NCBI GenBank assembly: GCA_012959965.1
Contig: DUCF01000010.1
Location: 1 to 43,400 of the forward strand
Direction of reading: 5' to 3'
DNA from: Candidatus Thioglobus sp.
GTDB taxonomy: Bacteria > Pseudomonadota > Gammaproteobacteria > PS1 > Pseudothioglobaceae
Length of the DNA stretch: 43,400 nt
Shown: positions 35,514 to 43,400 of the stretch, in pieces
How the letters are laid out: each line of letters starts with the position of its first letter
How positions within the stretch are numbered: the first letter of the stretch is position 1
The notes under the pieces: generated by a model
Databases searched by the model: none
The model's input: only the letters and a program-made list of their open reading frames with translations
Told to the model about the DNA's origin: nothing
Position numbers and translations under genes: made by a program

Positions 35514-38072
35514 CTAATTGGCCAGGATGTTTTCCAATGGAACTTGAGCAACAGTGTCTTGATAGTCCGACAATTGGTCAAAGTTTAGGTATTGGTAAAT
35601 ATCACCCTCGAGCGGCTCGATATCCTTCATTAAAGCAAGATACTCATCAACACTTGGCAGGTAGCCTAGTTTCGCCGAAATGGCCGCTACTTCTGCTGAA
35701 GAGAGGTAAACATTGGCACCGTCGCCTAAGCGGTTAGGGAAGTTACGCGTAGAAGTCGAAACAACCGTAGAGTTGTTTTTCACTCGTGCTTGGTTACCCA
35801 TGCAAAGTGAACAGCCTGGAATTTCAGTATGCTCTGTTAATCGCTCGAAAGTTTCGTATACACCTTCTGCACGAAGTTGTTTTTCATCCATTCTTGTTGG
35901 TGGGGCAATCCACAGCTCTGTGGTAAGTTCGTCTTTGTCTTTTAACAATTGCGCTGCCGCTCTAAAGTGGCCGATGTTGGTCATGCATGAACCGATAAAG
36001 ACCTCATCAATCGGCGTATTGGCAACCTCAGAAAGCAATTTAACGTCATCCGGATCATTAGGACAGGCCACAATTGGTTCTTTGATTTCGTTAAGATCAA
36101 TCTCAAGCACCTCAAAGTACTCGCAATCTTTGTCCGCTGAAAGCAACTCAGGATTATCAAGCCATTTCTGCATCGCTTGAATACGTTTGGTGATTGTTTT
36201 CTTGTCGTTATAGCCTGCATCAATCATCGAGGTTAGTAGTGTGATGTTTGAGCGTAAATACTCTTCAATTGGCGCTTTGTTAAGTTGTATCGCACACCCG
36301 TTTGCTGAGCGTTCAGCGGAAGCATCTGCAAGTTCGAATGCCTGCTCAACCTTAAGATCGCCCAAGCCTTCAATTTCCAATACACGACCAGAGAATACAT
36401 TTTTCTTGCCAGATTTTTCAACTGTTAATAAGCCTCTTTGAATGGCTACATAAGGGATGGCGTTAACCAAGTCACGCAGAGTGATACCCGGTTGCATTTC
36501 GCCGGTAAATCTAACCAATACCGATTCTGGCATATCGAGTGGTAGAATACCGATAGAGGCGCCAAAAGCAACCAAACCAGAACCTGCTGGAAAGCTAATA
36601 CCAATTGGGAATCGAGTATGAGAGTCACCACCTGTGCCTACTTCGTCAGGCAACAACATGCGGTTTAGCCAAGAGTGAATAATGCCATCGCCCGGTCTAA
36701 GCGCCACGCCACCTCTTGACTGCATAAAGTCAGGCAAAGTGTGCTGTAGTTCTAAATCGATTGGCTTTGGATAGGCGGCAGTATGACAGAAACTTTGCAT
36801 GACTAGATCTGCAGAGAATCCCAAACAAGCCAGCTCTTTTAATTCGTCTCGCGTCATTGCACCCGTGGTGTCTTGCGAGCCCACTGTTGACATGCGTGGC
36901 TCACAGTAAGTGCCAGGGCGAATGCCTTTGACGCCACATGCTTTACCAACAATTTTTTGTGCCAAGCTGAAACCAGCATTGCTATTACTTGGATCTTGTG
37001 GGCGAAGGAACACGTCGCTCACGCTCAAGCCAAGATCATTACGCGTCTTGTCTGTTAAGCCGCGACCAATAATAAGGGGGATACGTCCGCCAGCACGAAC
37101 TTCATCTGGCATCGTCGTTGGCGCCAACTCAAAAGTAGAGATGGTTTCACCGGCGGCGTTGATAATAACACCTTCGTATGGTTTGATAGTAATCTCATCA
37201 CCCATTGCAAGCTTGGAAACATCGCATTCGATCGGTAGCACGCCAGAATCTTCAGCTGTGTTGAAGAAAATCGGGGCAATTTTGCCGCCTAGAACCACAC
37301 CACCACCATTTTTATTTGGGATGTAATCGATCGGATTGCCCATGTGCCAAAGTACAGAGTTAATCGCAGATTTACGTGATGAGCCTGTACCGACCACGTC
37401 GCCAACAAAGGCAAGTGGTAGGCCTTTTTCTTTAAGTGTTGCAATGGTTTCGAATGGCTTGTCCATTTTTTTAACAAGCATTGAATTCGCATGCAATGGA
37501 ATATCTGGACGCGACCAAGCTTCGGTTGCAGGTGAAAGATCGTCGGTATTGGTTTCGCCATCAACGCGAAAAACAACCACTTTGATTTCTTGCGGCATGG
37601 CGTCTTTAGAAGTGAACCACTCCGCATTTGCCCAAGAGTCAACGACTTTTTTGGCAAATGCGTTATTTGCTGCTTTTTCAACAACACCTTGGTAGGCTTC
37701 GTAAATAAGAATAGTGTGTGACAATGCTTTGCAGGCAGCTTCGGCTGTTGCGTCAATATCCAATAGGTCAATCAGTGTATCTATGTTGTAACCTCCAAGC
37801 ATTGTGCCGAGCAGAAATGTGGCATGTTCTTGAGTGATTGCTGTGCAGGCTTGCTCGCCTTTGGCGACGTGGGTCAAAAAACCCGCTTTAACATAGGCCG
37901 CCTCATCAACGCCAGGTGGTACGCGATGTGTTAGTAAATCTAAATAGAAGTCATCATCAGAGCCTTTAATTAGATGATCAACTACAGACTTGGTTTGTGC
38001 GGCATTTAGTGCAAGTGGTGGAGCGTTATCTGCTTTTCTTTCTTCGCAGTGCTTTAGGTAATCTTTCTTCAT
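35514..38072 (-). CDS. acnB: Bifunctional aconitate hydratase 2 / 2-methylisocitrate dehydratase
   Basis: This 852-residue AcnB-type aconitase interconverts citrate and isocitrate in the TCA cycle. The N-terminal HEAT-like domain begins MKKDYLKHCEERKADNAPPLALNAAQT, followed by the swivel domain (GDVVGTGSSRKSAINSV near residue 250) and the catalytic domains. Cysteines for the 4Fe-4S cluster lie in FIGSCMTNIGHFRAA and PGCSLCMGNQARV toward the C-terminus. The ATG at 38072 is chosen over the upstream 38135 because it matches the family start and leaves room for the predicted promoter. Confidence 0.96.
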   Translation of the reverse strand: MKKDYLKHCEERKADNAPPLALNAAQTKSVVDHLIKGSDDDFYLDLLTHRVPPGVDEAAYVKAGFLTHVAKGEQACTAITQEHATFLLGTMLGGYNIDTLIDLLDIDATAEAACKALSHTILIYEAYQGVVEKAANNAFAKKVVDSWANAEWFTSKDAMPQEIKVVVFRVDGETNTDDLSPATEAWSRPDIPLHANSMLVKKMDKPFETIATLKEKGLPLAFVGDVVGTGSSRKSAINSVLWHMGNPIDYIPNKNGGGVVLGGKIAPIFFNTAEDSGVLPIECDVSKLAMGDEITIKPYEGVIINAAGETISTFELAPTTMPDEVRAGGRIPLIIGRGLTDKTRNDLGLSVSDVFLRPQDPSNSNAGFSLAQKIVGKACGVKGIRPGTYCEPRMSTVGSQDTTGAMTRDELKELACLGFSADLVMQSFCHTAAYPKPIDLELQHTLPDFMQSRGGVALRPGDGIIHSWLNRMLLPDEVGTGGDSHTRFPIGISFPAGSGLVAFGASIGILPLDMPESVLVRFTGEMQPGITLRDLVNAIPYVAIQRGLLTVEKSGKKNVFSGRVLEIEGLGDLKVEQAFELADASAERSANGCAIQLNKAPIEEYLRSNITLLTSMIDAGYNDKKTITKRIQAMQKWLDNPELLSADKDCEYFEVLEIDLNEIKEPIVACPNDPDDVKLLSEVANTPIDEVFIGSCMTNIGHFRAAAQLLKDKDELTTELWIAPPTRMDEKQLRAEGVYETFERLTEHTEIPGCSLCMGNQARVKNNSTVVSTSTRNFPNRLGDGANVYLSSAEVAAISAKLGYLPSVDEYLALMKDIEPLEGDIYQYLNFDQLSDYQDTVAQVPLENILAN

Positions 38073-38104
38073 TGGGGTATTCTCGGTAAGTGATGATTCA
38101 ATAA

Positions 38105-39532
<1,428 letters not shown>

Positions 39533-39539
39533 AGAGCTC

Positions 39540-39580
39540 TCTGTATAAACTATACAGAAAACCTCTAAAGCTGATATAAT
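39540..39580 (+). promoter_or_regulatory. Predicted rpsP promoter with dyad at the -35 region
   Basis: TG-A-TATAAT at 39572-39580 is an extended -10 promoter. A perfect 8-bp dyad TCTGTATA-AAC-TATACAGA (39540-39558) begins 8 bp after the purB stop and covers the -35 position. It may be an operator or a purB 3' hairpin; it has no T run. Confidence 0.55.
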
Positions 39581-39624
39581 CTCCCGCCTTTACAACCCAA
39601 CAATCACAAAGGAGCAAAAAACCC

Positions 39625-40119
39625 ATGGTTAAAATTAGAATGGCCCGAGGTGGAGCGAAGAGAAAACCTTTTTATTCGATTGTAGCAACAGACTCTAGAA
39701 AACGTAGAGACAGTGGTTACATTGAGCGCATTGGATTCTTCAATCCAGTAGCACGCGGACAAGAAGTAAGACTTCAACTCGACGAAGATAGACTTGCATA
39801 CTGGACATCTCAAGGTGCACAGATTTCAGATCGTGTTAAGCAACTTGTTAAAGAGTGCAAAGATCCTTCAATTCGTGAAAAGCGCGTAGCAGCAGCAGAC
39901 GCTAAATTAGCAGCAGACGCAGCGAAAGTTGCAGCAGCTGAAAAAGCAGCAGCAGACGCAGCAGCGAAAGAAGCAGCAGAGGCGAAAGCAGCAGAAGAAG
40001 CTGAAGCAAAAGCAGCAGCTGAGGCAGAAGCCGCAGCAGCAGCGGAAGCAGCGGCGGAAGAAGCGCCAGCTGAAGAGGCAAGCGAAGAAACTCCAGCAGA
40101 AGATAAAGCCGCTGAGTAA
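39625..40119 (+). CDS. rpsP: 30S ribosomal protein S16 with long Ala/Glu-rich tail
   Basis: Residues 1-80 are a normal S16 ([48 protein letters not shown]). Residues 81-164 are an extra tail of almost only Ala, Glu, Lys and Asp, such as [20 protein letters not shown], becoming strongly acidic at the end. This doubles the usual 80-90 residue length. The tail should be helical or disordered and could make contacts outside the core. AAGGAG at 39609-39614 is a strong ribosome site. rimM follows, as normal. Confidence 0.95.
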   Translation: MVKIRMARGGAKRKPFYSIVATDSRKRRDSGYIERIGFFNPVARGQEVRLQLDEDRLAYWTSQGAQISDRVKQLVKECKDPSIREKRVAAADAKLAADAAKVAAAEKAAADAAAKEAAEAKAAEEAEAKAAAEAEAAAAAEAAAEEAPAEEASEETPAEDKAAE

Positions 40120-40159
40120 TTCTCTGTCTCAGACGTCAGAACAAAACGATGAAAAGCTG

Positions 40160-40642
40160 TTGGTCGGAAAGATCAACGGCTTTTTTGGCGTTAGGGGTTG
40201 GGTAAAAATCTTTTCCCATACCGAACCACGCAGTAATATTCTCAACTACCAACCTTGGTGGTATCTCGACAAAGACCAGTGGAAAACGATTGAAATCACC
40301 AATGGCCGCGAACAGTCAAAAACCATTGTTGCTCACGTCAAAGCGATTGATAGTCGTGAACAGGCTCAGCATCTTTTAGGGCTAGAGCTTTATATCACAA
40401 AATCTCAATTACCCGAACTCGACAATGAAGAACTCTACTGGCATGAGATGACTGGTATGCGCGTTGTTAATGTGGATGGTGTTGAATTGGGCGTTGTTGA
40501 TAACATGGTGGCAACCGGTGCTAACGACGTTATTGTTGTCAAAGGCGAAAAAGAACACTGGGTACCTTATATTGAGCCTTTTTTGGTCTCGCTAAATCGC
40601 GAAGAGCGCTTGATTACGGTTGATTGGGATGAGGAATTTTAG
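40160..40642 (+). CDS. rimM: Ribosome maturation factor RimM
   Basis: The protein has the RimM N-terminal domain VGKINGFFGVRGWVKIFSHTE and the PRC-barrel part (LYWHEMTGMRVVNVDGVELG, then GANDVIVVKGEKEHWVPYI). RimM helps 30S assembly by binding S19. The start is unclear. No ATG or GTG exists in frame between the rpsP tail and the domain; candidates are TTG at 40160 (160 residues, used here) and CTG at 40112, which overlaps the rpsP stop region and gives 176 residues, closer to the usual length. An ATG at 39929 would add a Gln/Lys-rich shadow of the S16 tail and is rejected. Confidence 0.88.
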   Translation: MVGKINGFFGVRGWVKIFSHTEPRSNILNYQPWWYLDKDQWKTIEITNGREQSKTIVAHVKAIDSREQAQHLLGLELYITKSQLPELDNEELYWHEMTGMRVVNVDGVELGVVDNMVATGANDVIVVKGEKEHWVPYIEPFLVSLNREERLITVDWDEEF

Positions 40643-40966
40643 CTCTTCGCTAGCGATCGTCCTAGAGATACTCCTAATCTCCCGTTTGTAATATATCCAA
40701 AATCGCATAAATATTTCCAAAATTGGAAGATTTAAGCCTGTTTTTTTTGATTATTGTGAAATATCGCTGATGATTTGTTCTTCTGGGCTTTGTTGCCTCT
40801 CTGTTCGCCTAGAAAGGTAACCGAAAGAGGCGACCTAACAAGTCAACCCTAAATAATTACTATTGCTTGTTTCGCTATATTTTGGGAGCTTGCTGCACTC
40901 AGACATGCAAAATTTCATCGCTTCACTTCATAAAGTATTATTTGAGTTGTCTTGTAAAGGGGTGAG
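40643..40966. other. Spacer without a gene where trmD would be expected
   Basis: No credible ORF is present. A palindrome TTCCAA-AA-TTGGAA (40715-40728) is followed 12 bp later by eight T residues (40741-40748) and may be a weak end of the rpsP-rimM transcript. GCCTCT (40795-40800) and AGAGGC (40826-40831) form another inverted repeat. Neither trmD nor rplS, the usual next genes, is found in the remaining window. Confidence 0.5.
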
Positions 40967-40999
40967 TCAAAAACCTCAGTGGATTGACCATTGAGGTTT
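40967..40999 (-). terminator. Intrinsic terminator of the Met/His-rich protein gene
   Basis: On the minus strand AAACCTCAATGG and CCACTGAGGTTT form a 12-position stem (one A/C mismatch on this strand, G-U on the other) around a 5-nt loop, followed by T residues. It lies about 50 bp after the stop at 41050. Confidence 0.7.
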
Positions 41000-41049
41000 G
41001 CGATGTTCAAGTGTGTTGCCTGCAGTAATTTTCAGCAAGATTGTGGCGA

Positions 41050-41763
41050 TTATTCATCGTGTGTCATTGTGTGTTGGTCATGATCAGCACTCTCTTTGTC
41101 TGCATGCTCATGTGATGAGGTGCTAGAGCTATGACCTTCGTGTGGGTTGTCTCCGCTCGCCATTGCCCAGTGGTGAGGCTGGTGATGATTGCCATAAGCC
41201 ATTATTCCTATATATCCCAAACCCTGAATTTTGGCTATGTCTTCAGGTGTGCTGGCAGTAACAACAATTCTATACACGTTGCCTTCACTGTTGGTTTTAA
41301 CTGCCATTTTCCAACCAGTCTCTGATTCCATCTGTGCCGGGTGGACCGATAAGACTCTATTGAGAGATCTATTTGCTCGCGTGGTGGTTGGTGCAATGAT
41401 GGCCTCAAATCCATTTTCAATTTTCCTTTGTGAAACATCAACATTGAGTGACATATCTTGCATTTCTGTTAGATGCTGGCGAAGAGCCTCTATATTGACT
41501 TTGCTCCAGTCAGTTGCATCATTGGCTTCGAGTGCTGCAATAACCTCTTGGATAACGGCAAAAGGGTCGGTGCCAGCCTCTGTCAATACTGTTCCATTGT
41601 CTATAATTGTTGAGCCTTGACTCATCATTGTAGAATGATCCATGCTGGAGTGGTCCATGTTTGAATGATTCATCTTCGGCTCATGTATTTGTGAAAAAAC
41701 ACCTATTACTGATATGCAGCCCACGATGATGAGTGGATAAGTGATTTTTTTGTTATATTTCAT
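41050..41763 (-). CDS. Exported Met/His-rich protein, probable copper or other metal binding
   Basis: This 237-residue protein begins with a positively charged, hydrophobic N-terminus (KKITYPLIIVGCISVIGVF), a signal peptide or anchor; VGC at 16 looks like a lipobox but lies too early in the hydrophobic run. Residues 31-48 repeat M-x-H-S units (MNHSNMDHSSMDHSTM), the type of motif found in periplasmic copper proteins. The last 50 residues are rich in His, Asp and Glu (GNHHQPHHWAM and HEHADKESADHDQH). The middle part (65-190) is a compact non-repetitive domain I do not recognise. A Crp/Fnr regulator is divergent and a terminator follows. Confidence 0.72.
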   Translation of the reverse strand: MKYNKKITYPLIIVGCISVIGVFSQIHEPKMNHSNMDHSSMDHSTMMSQGSTIIDNGTVLTEAGTDPFAVIQEVIAALEANDATDWSKVNIEALRQHLTEMQDMSLNVDVSQRKIENGFEAIIAPTTTRANRSLNRVLSVHPAQMESETGWKMAVKTNSEGNVYRIVVTASTPEDIAKIQGLGYIGIMAYGNHHQPHHWAMASGDNPHEGHSSSTSSHEHADKESADHDQHTMTHDE

Positions 41764-41819
41764 TGCTGCTCCATTGATATGTATTTGAAAAGTTTGCTTA
41801 CACTATTAAAAGTGAGTAA

Positions 41820-41861
41820 ATTATATATCTAACTGGCAAATATCTGTATGATTCAAATCAT
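41820..41861 (-). promoter_or_regulatory. FNR/Crp-like site at -41.5 of the Met/His-rich gene promoter
   Basis: ATGAT-TCAA-ATCAT at 41848-41861 is a perfect half-site pair; the flanking T and A extend it to TATGAT/ATCATA. The FNR consensus is TTGAT-N4-ATCAA. On the minus strand TATAAT lies at 41825-41820, so transcription should start near 41813 and the palindrome centre (41854.5) is at -41.5, the classical class II activator position. For the divergent regulator gene the same site lies 20 bp before the ATG, where it would overlap its promoter and could repress. Confidence 0.65.
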
Positions 41862-41881
41862 ATTAATTATACAAATTTATC

Positions 41882-42457
41882 ATGCTTATTGATGATTTAC
41901 ATGACACGCTAGGTTCAAAGAGTATTCGTTTAAAAAAAGGCGAATACGTCTTCACTCAAGGACAGAGTGTTGAAAACATCTTCTGTGTTATTCAAGGAAG
42001 AGTGAGATTGATGCGTCAAACCATAGAGGGCGCCCCAATTGTGATTCATGTAGCCTTTGCTGGTGAAAGTATTGCAGAGGCCTCTTTGTTTTCAGAAAAG
42101 TACCATTGCTCTGCATTAGTTGATATAGGGGCCGAAATTGCTGTATTTTCAAAAAAAACATTGCTTAATCGGCTACAAACTAGTCCTAAATTAACACTAA
42201 GTTTATTGCAACAGATGACTATCAGTGTTCGTGATTTAAGAATGCTAAATGAAATTAAAAGTATTTACAGTGCGCAAGAGAGAGTACTTACTTTTTTGAG
42301 GGCTGAGTTTAAACAAGAGCAAGAGCTGGATTTGTCTTTGAAGGACATTGCTCAAAAGATTGGCCTAAGCCACGAGGCTTTCTACCGAACCATAAAAACA
42401 TTAGAGACAGAAGGGAGAATATGTCGCAGTGGGCGTCACCTTGAACTTGTTGACTGA
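41882..42457 (+). CDS. Crp/Fnr family transcriptional regulator
   Basis: This 191-residue protein is a cyclic-nucleotide-binding-like beta-barrel (LKKGEYVFTQGQSVENIFCVIQGRVRLM, residues 17-44), a dimer helix about 105-135, and a C-terminal winged HTH (SLKDIAQKIGLSHEAFYRTIKTLETEGRI). It has only Cys35, Cys76 and Cys181 and lacks the FNR N-terminal Cys cluster, so it does not carry an FNR-type 4Fe-4S centre. The recognition helix has Glu165-x-x-Tyr168-Arg169 where FNR has Glu-x-x-Ser-Arg. It is shorter than typical members (about 220-250). ATG at 41882 follows the palindrome. Confidence 0.93.
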   Translation: MLIDDLHDTLGSKSIRLKKGEYVFTQGQSVENIFCVIQGRVRLMRQTIEGAPIVIHVAFAGESIAEASLFSEKYHCSALVDIGAEIAVFSKKTLLNRLQTSPKLTLSLLQQMTISVRDLRMLNEIKSIYSAQERVLTFLRAEFKQEQELDLSLKDIAQKIGLSHEAFYRTIKTLETEGRICRSGRHLELVD

Positions 42458-42505
42458 TACATAGTAATCAACAGCTCTGAAATTTTAAATATGTCGAATT
42501 GGACC

Positions 42506-42526
42506 TATAATGATTGTTGATAACAA
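42506..42526 (+). promoter_or_regulatory. Predicted promoter and dyad of the SUMF1-like gene
   Basis: TATAAT at 42506-42511 is a likely -10 box with a weak -35 (TTTTAA at 42483). A perfect dyad TTGTT-GAT-AACAA (42514-42526) covers the expected start. No FNR-like box is found at the class II position. Confidence 0.4.
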
Positions 42527-42567
42527 GGTTAGGGCTTCAAGTGGTCTCACTTTGAGGAATGGAATTG

Positions 42568-43383
42568 ATGAGAAATAAAAAAATAGTTACATTTATTTTT
42601 CTCATAATGTCTTTTGTTGTGCCAGCTAAGGTCGCGGATGATGAGATGGTATTGATACCCGCTGGCACATTTCAAATGGGCAATCCGGATGGCGAGAGCG
42701 GTGATGATAATTATCCAGTGCGCAGCGTCACAATCGACAGTTTTTACATGGGTAAATTTGAGGTGACTGTGGGGCAGTTTAAAGCGTTTGTAAAGGATAC
42801 TGGGTATGAATCCTCAATGAGTTTTTGGGAAGGATATTTCGTTTCTCCGGAAGATAGTCACCCTGTTGTTGGTGTGGATTGGTTTGCCGCAAATGCTTAT
42901 GCACAGTGGGCTGGTGTGCGGTTACCAACAGAGGCTGAATGGGAGTATGCAGCGCGCGGGGGATTGGCAGACATGTCTTACCCTTGGGGCAATGAACTTG
43001 ATCATGATAAGGCCAATTATCATAGGGCTTGGAAAAGCAACATTACTTACGATTATCCAAATTATATAACAACAGGTCGCACGGACGAATGGCGCTATTC
43101 AAGCGCCCCTGTTGGCAGTTTTGAGCCTAATGGGTTTGGTTTGTACGATATGGCAGGCAATGTTACAGAGTGGTGTCAGGATTGGTATCAGAGGGGTTAC
43201 TATTTAAGCTCGCCTACGGACAACCCACAAGGGCCACAAATTGGCGACGAAAAAGTTACCCGAGGCGGTCATTGGTTTAGCTGGAATCTGGGCTTACGTG
43301 TGCATAATCGGGGTAGCAATCCCCCAGACGTTAAAGGGTGGCAAGATGTGCAGGGTTTTCGTTTAGCAGTAGACCTAAAATAG
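42568..43383 (+). CDS. SUMF1/formylglycine-generating-like exported protein, NirV-like
   Basis: This 271-residue protein has a signal peptide (KKIVTFIFLIMSFVVPAKVA) and then a complete SUMF1 fold: MVLIPAGTFQMGNPDGE, YMGKFEVTVGQFKAFV, PVVGVDWFAANAYAQWAGVRLPTEAEWEYAARGG, GLYDMAGNVTEWCQDWY and the C-terminal VTRGGHWFSWNLGLRV and GFRLAVDL. The two catalytic cysteines of true formylglycine-generating enzymes are absent from the GGHWFSWNLGLRV segment; the only Cys is in EWCQDW. It is thus more like NirV, the SUMF1 protein beside copper nitrite reductase. ATG at 42568 has GAGGA about 9 nt before; 42559 would leave none. Confidence 0.88.
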   Translation: MRNKKIVTFIFLIMSFVVPAKVADDEMVLIPAGTFQMGNPDGESGDDNYPVRSVTIDSFYMGKFEVTVGQFKAFVKDTGYESSMSFWEGYFVSPEDSHPVVGVDWFAANAYAQWAGVRLPTEAEWEYAARGGLADMSYPWGNELDHDKANYHRAWKSNITYDYPNYITTGRTDEWRYSSAPVGSFEPNGFGLYDMAGNVTEWCQDWYQRGYYLSSPTDNPQGPQIGDEKVTRGGHWFSWNLGLRVHNRGSNPPDVKGWQDVQGFRLAVDLK

Positions 43384-43400
43384 TTTCAGACTAAGAGTCA

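Noticed and set aside
35713-36180. Plus-strand ORF of 155 codons opposite acnB
   Set aside because: Antisense shadow; low-complexity Ser-rich translation and no ribosome site.
37289-37771. Minus-strand ORF of 160 codons within acnB, in another frame
   Set aside because: It is a shadow of acnB; the aconitase motifs are continuous in the annotated frame.
39929-40159. A Gln/Lys-rich N-terminal extension of RimM from an in-frame ATG
   Set aside because: It is the shifted-frame reading of the GCAGCAG-rich S16 tail, and RimM proteins have no such extension.
40785-40796. GGGCTTTGTTGC, which resembles ends of some insertion sequences
   Set aside because: No second end, target duplication or transposase fragment was found; too short to support an IS remnant.
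42568-43383. True formylglycine-generating enzyme (sulfatase activator)
   Set aside because: The catalytic cysteines are absent and no sulfatase gene is present in the window.

Overview
The window is moderately AT-rich, gene-dense bacterial chromosome. The SecD/SecF/YajC, FabA/FabB, MetZ-PurF-CvpA-FolC, DbpA, AcnB and QmcA/NfeD proteins and their order are gammaproteobacterial. A malyl-CoA lyase plus malate-CoA ligase operon, a solitary Crp/Fnr regulator with a NirV-like SUMF1 protein, and short AT-rich spacers suggest a marine SUP05/'Candidatus Thioglobus'-like sulfur oxidiser or methylotroph relative. That placement is inference. No phage, transposase, integrase or CRISPR array was seen.

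Layout. (1) 12-178: the end of an rRNA operon (5S and terminator). (2) 451-5253: a conserved protein of unclear function, then mcl-mtkA-mtkB, which converts malate to acetyl-CoA and glyoxylate. (3) 5254-6725: a poorly conserved stretch of small genes (a 48-codon ORF, a 70-aa protein on the minus strand, a DUF6122-like protein that seems to start at ATC, a DUF805-like protein). (4) 6762-15210: crotonase, thioesterase, lipid kinase, GNAT, dbpA, DUF2306-like, and an RND exporter overlapping a LolA-like partner. (5) 15241-17823: a possible amino-acid-modifying module made of a 2OG-Fe dioxygenase, a class V PLP enzyme without the desulfurase cysteine, and an Lrp/AsnC regulator, with notable repeated DNA sites. 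(6) 18004-22387: serS, yajC-secD-secF. (7) 22395-30964, minus strand: xthA-trmB-fxsA-folC-cvpA-purF-metZ, then fabA-fabB. (8) 30996-33767: pyrE-pirin facing nfeD-qmcA. (9) 33768-34905: a long mostly noncoding stretch, a small XRE regulator and tRNA-Ser. (10) 35018-40642: rpmB-rpmG, acnB (minus), purB, rpsP-rimM. (11) 41050-43383: a Met/His-rich exported protein divergent from a Crp/Fnr regulator, then a SUMF1/NirV-like protein.

Most of the window is housekeeping. The parts most worth following up are the dioxygenase/PLP/Lrp module with two identical 14-bp sites exactly 63 bp apart; the Crp/Fnr intergenic region, where an FNR-like palindrome sits exactly at -41.5 from a predicted promoter for the metal-binding protein; the DUF6122 gene with a probable ATC start; and the rpsP-rimM pair, which has a long Ala-rich S16 tail, no ATG or GTG start for rimM, and no trmD-rplS behind it.
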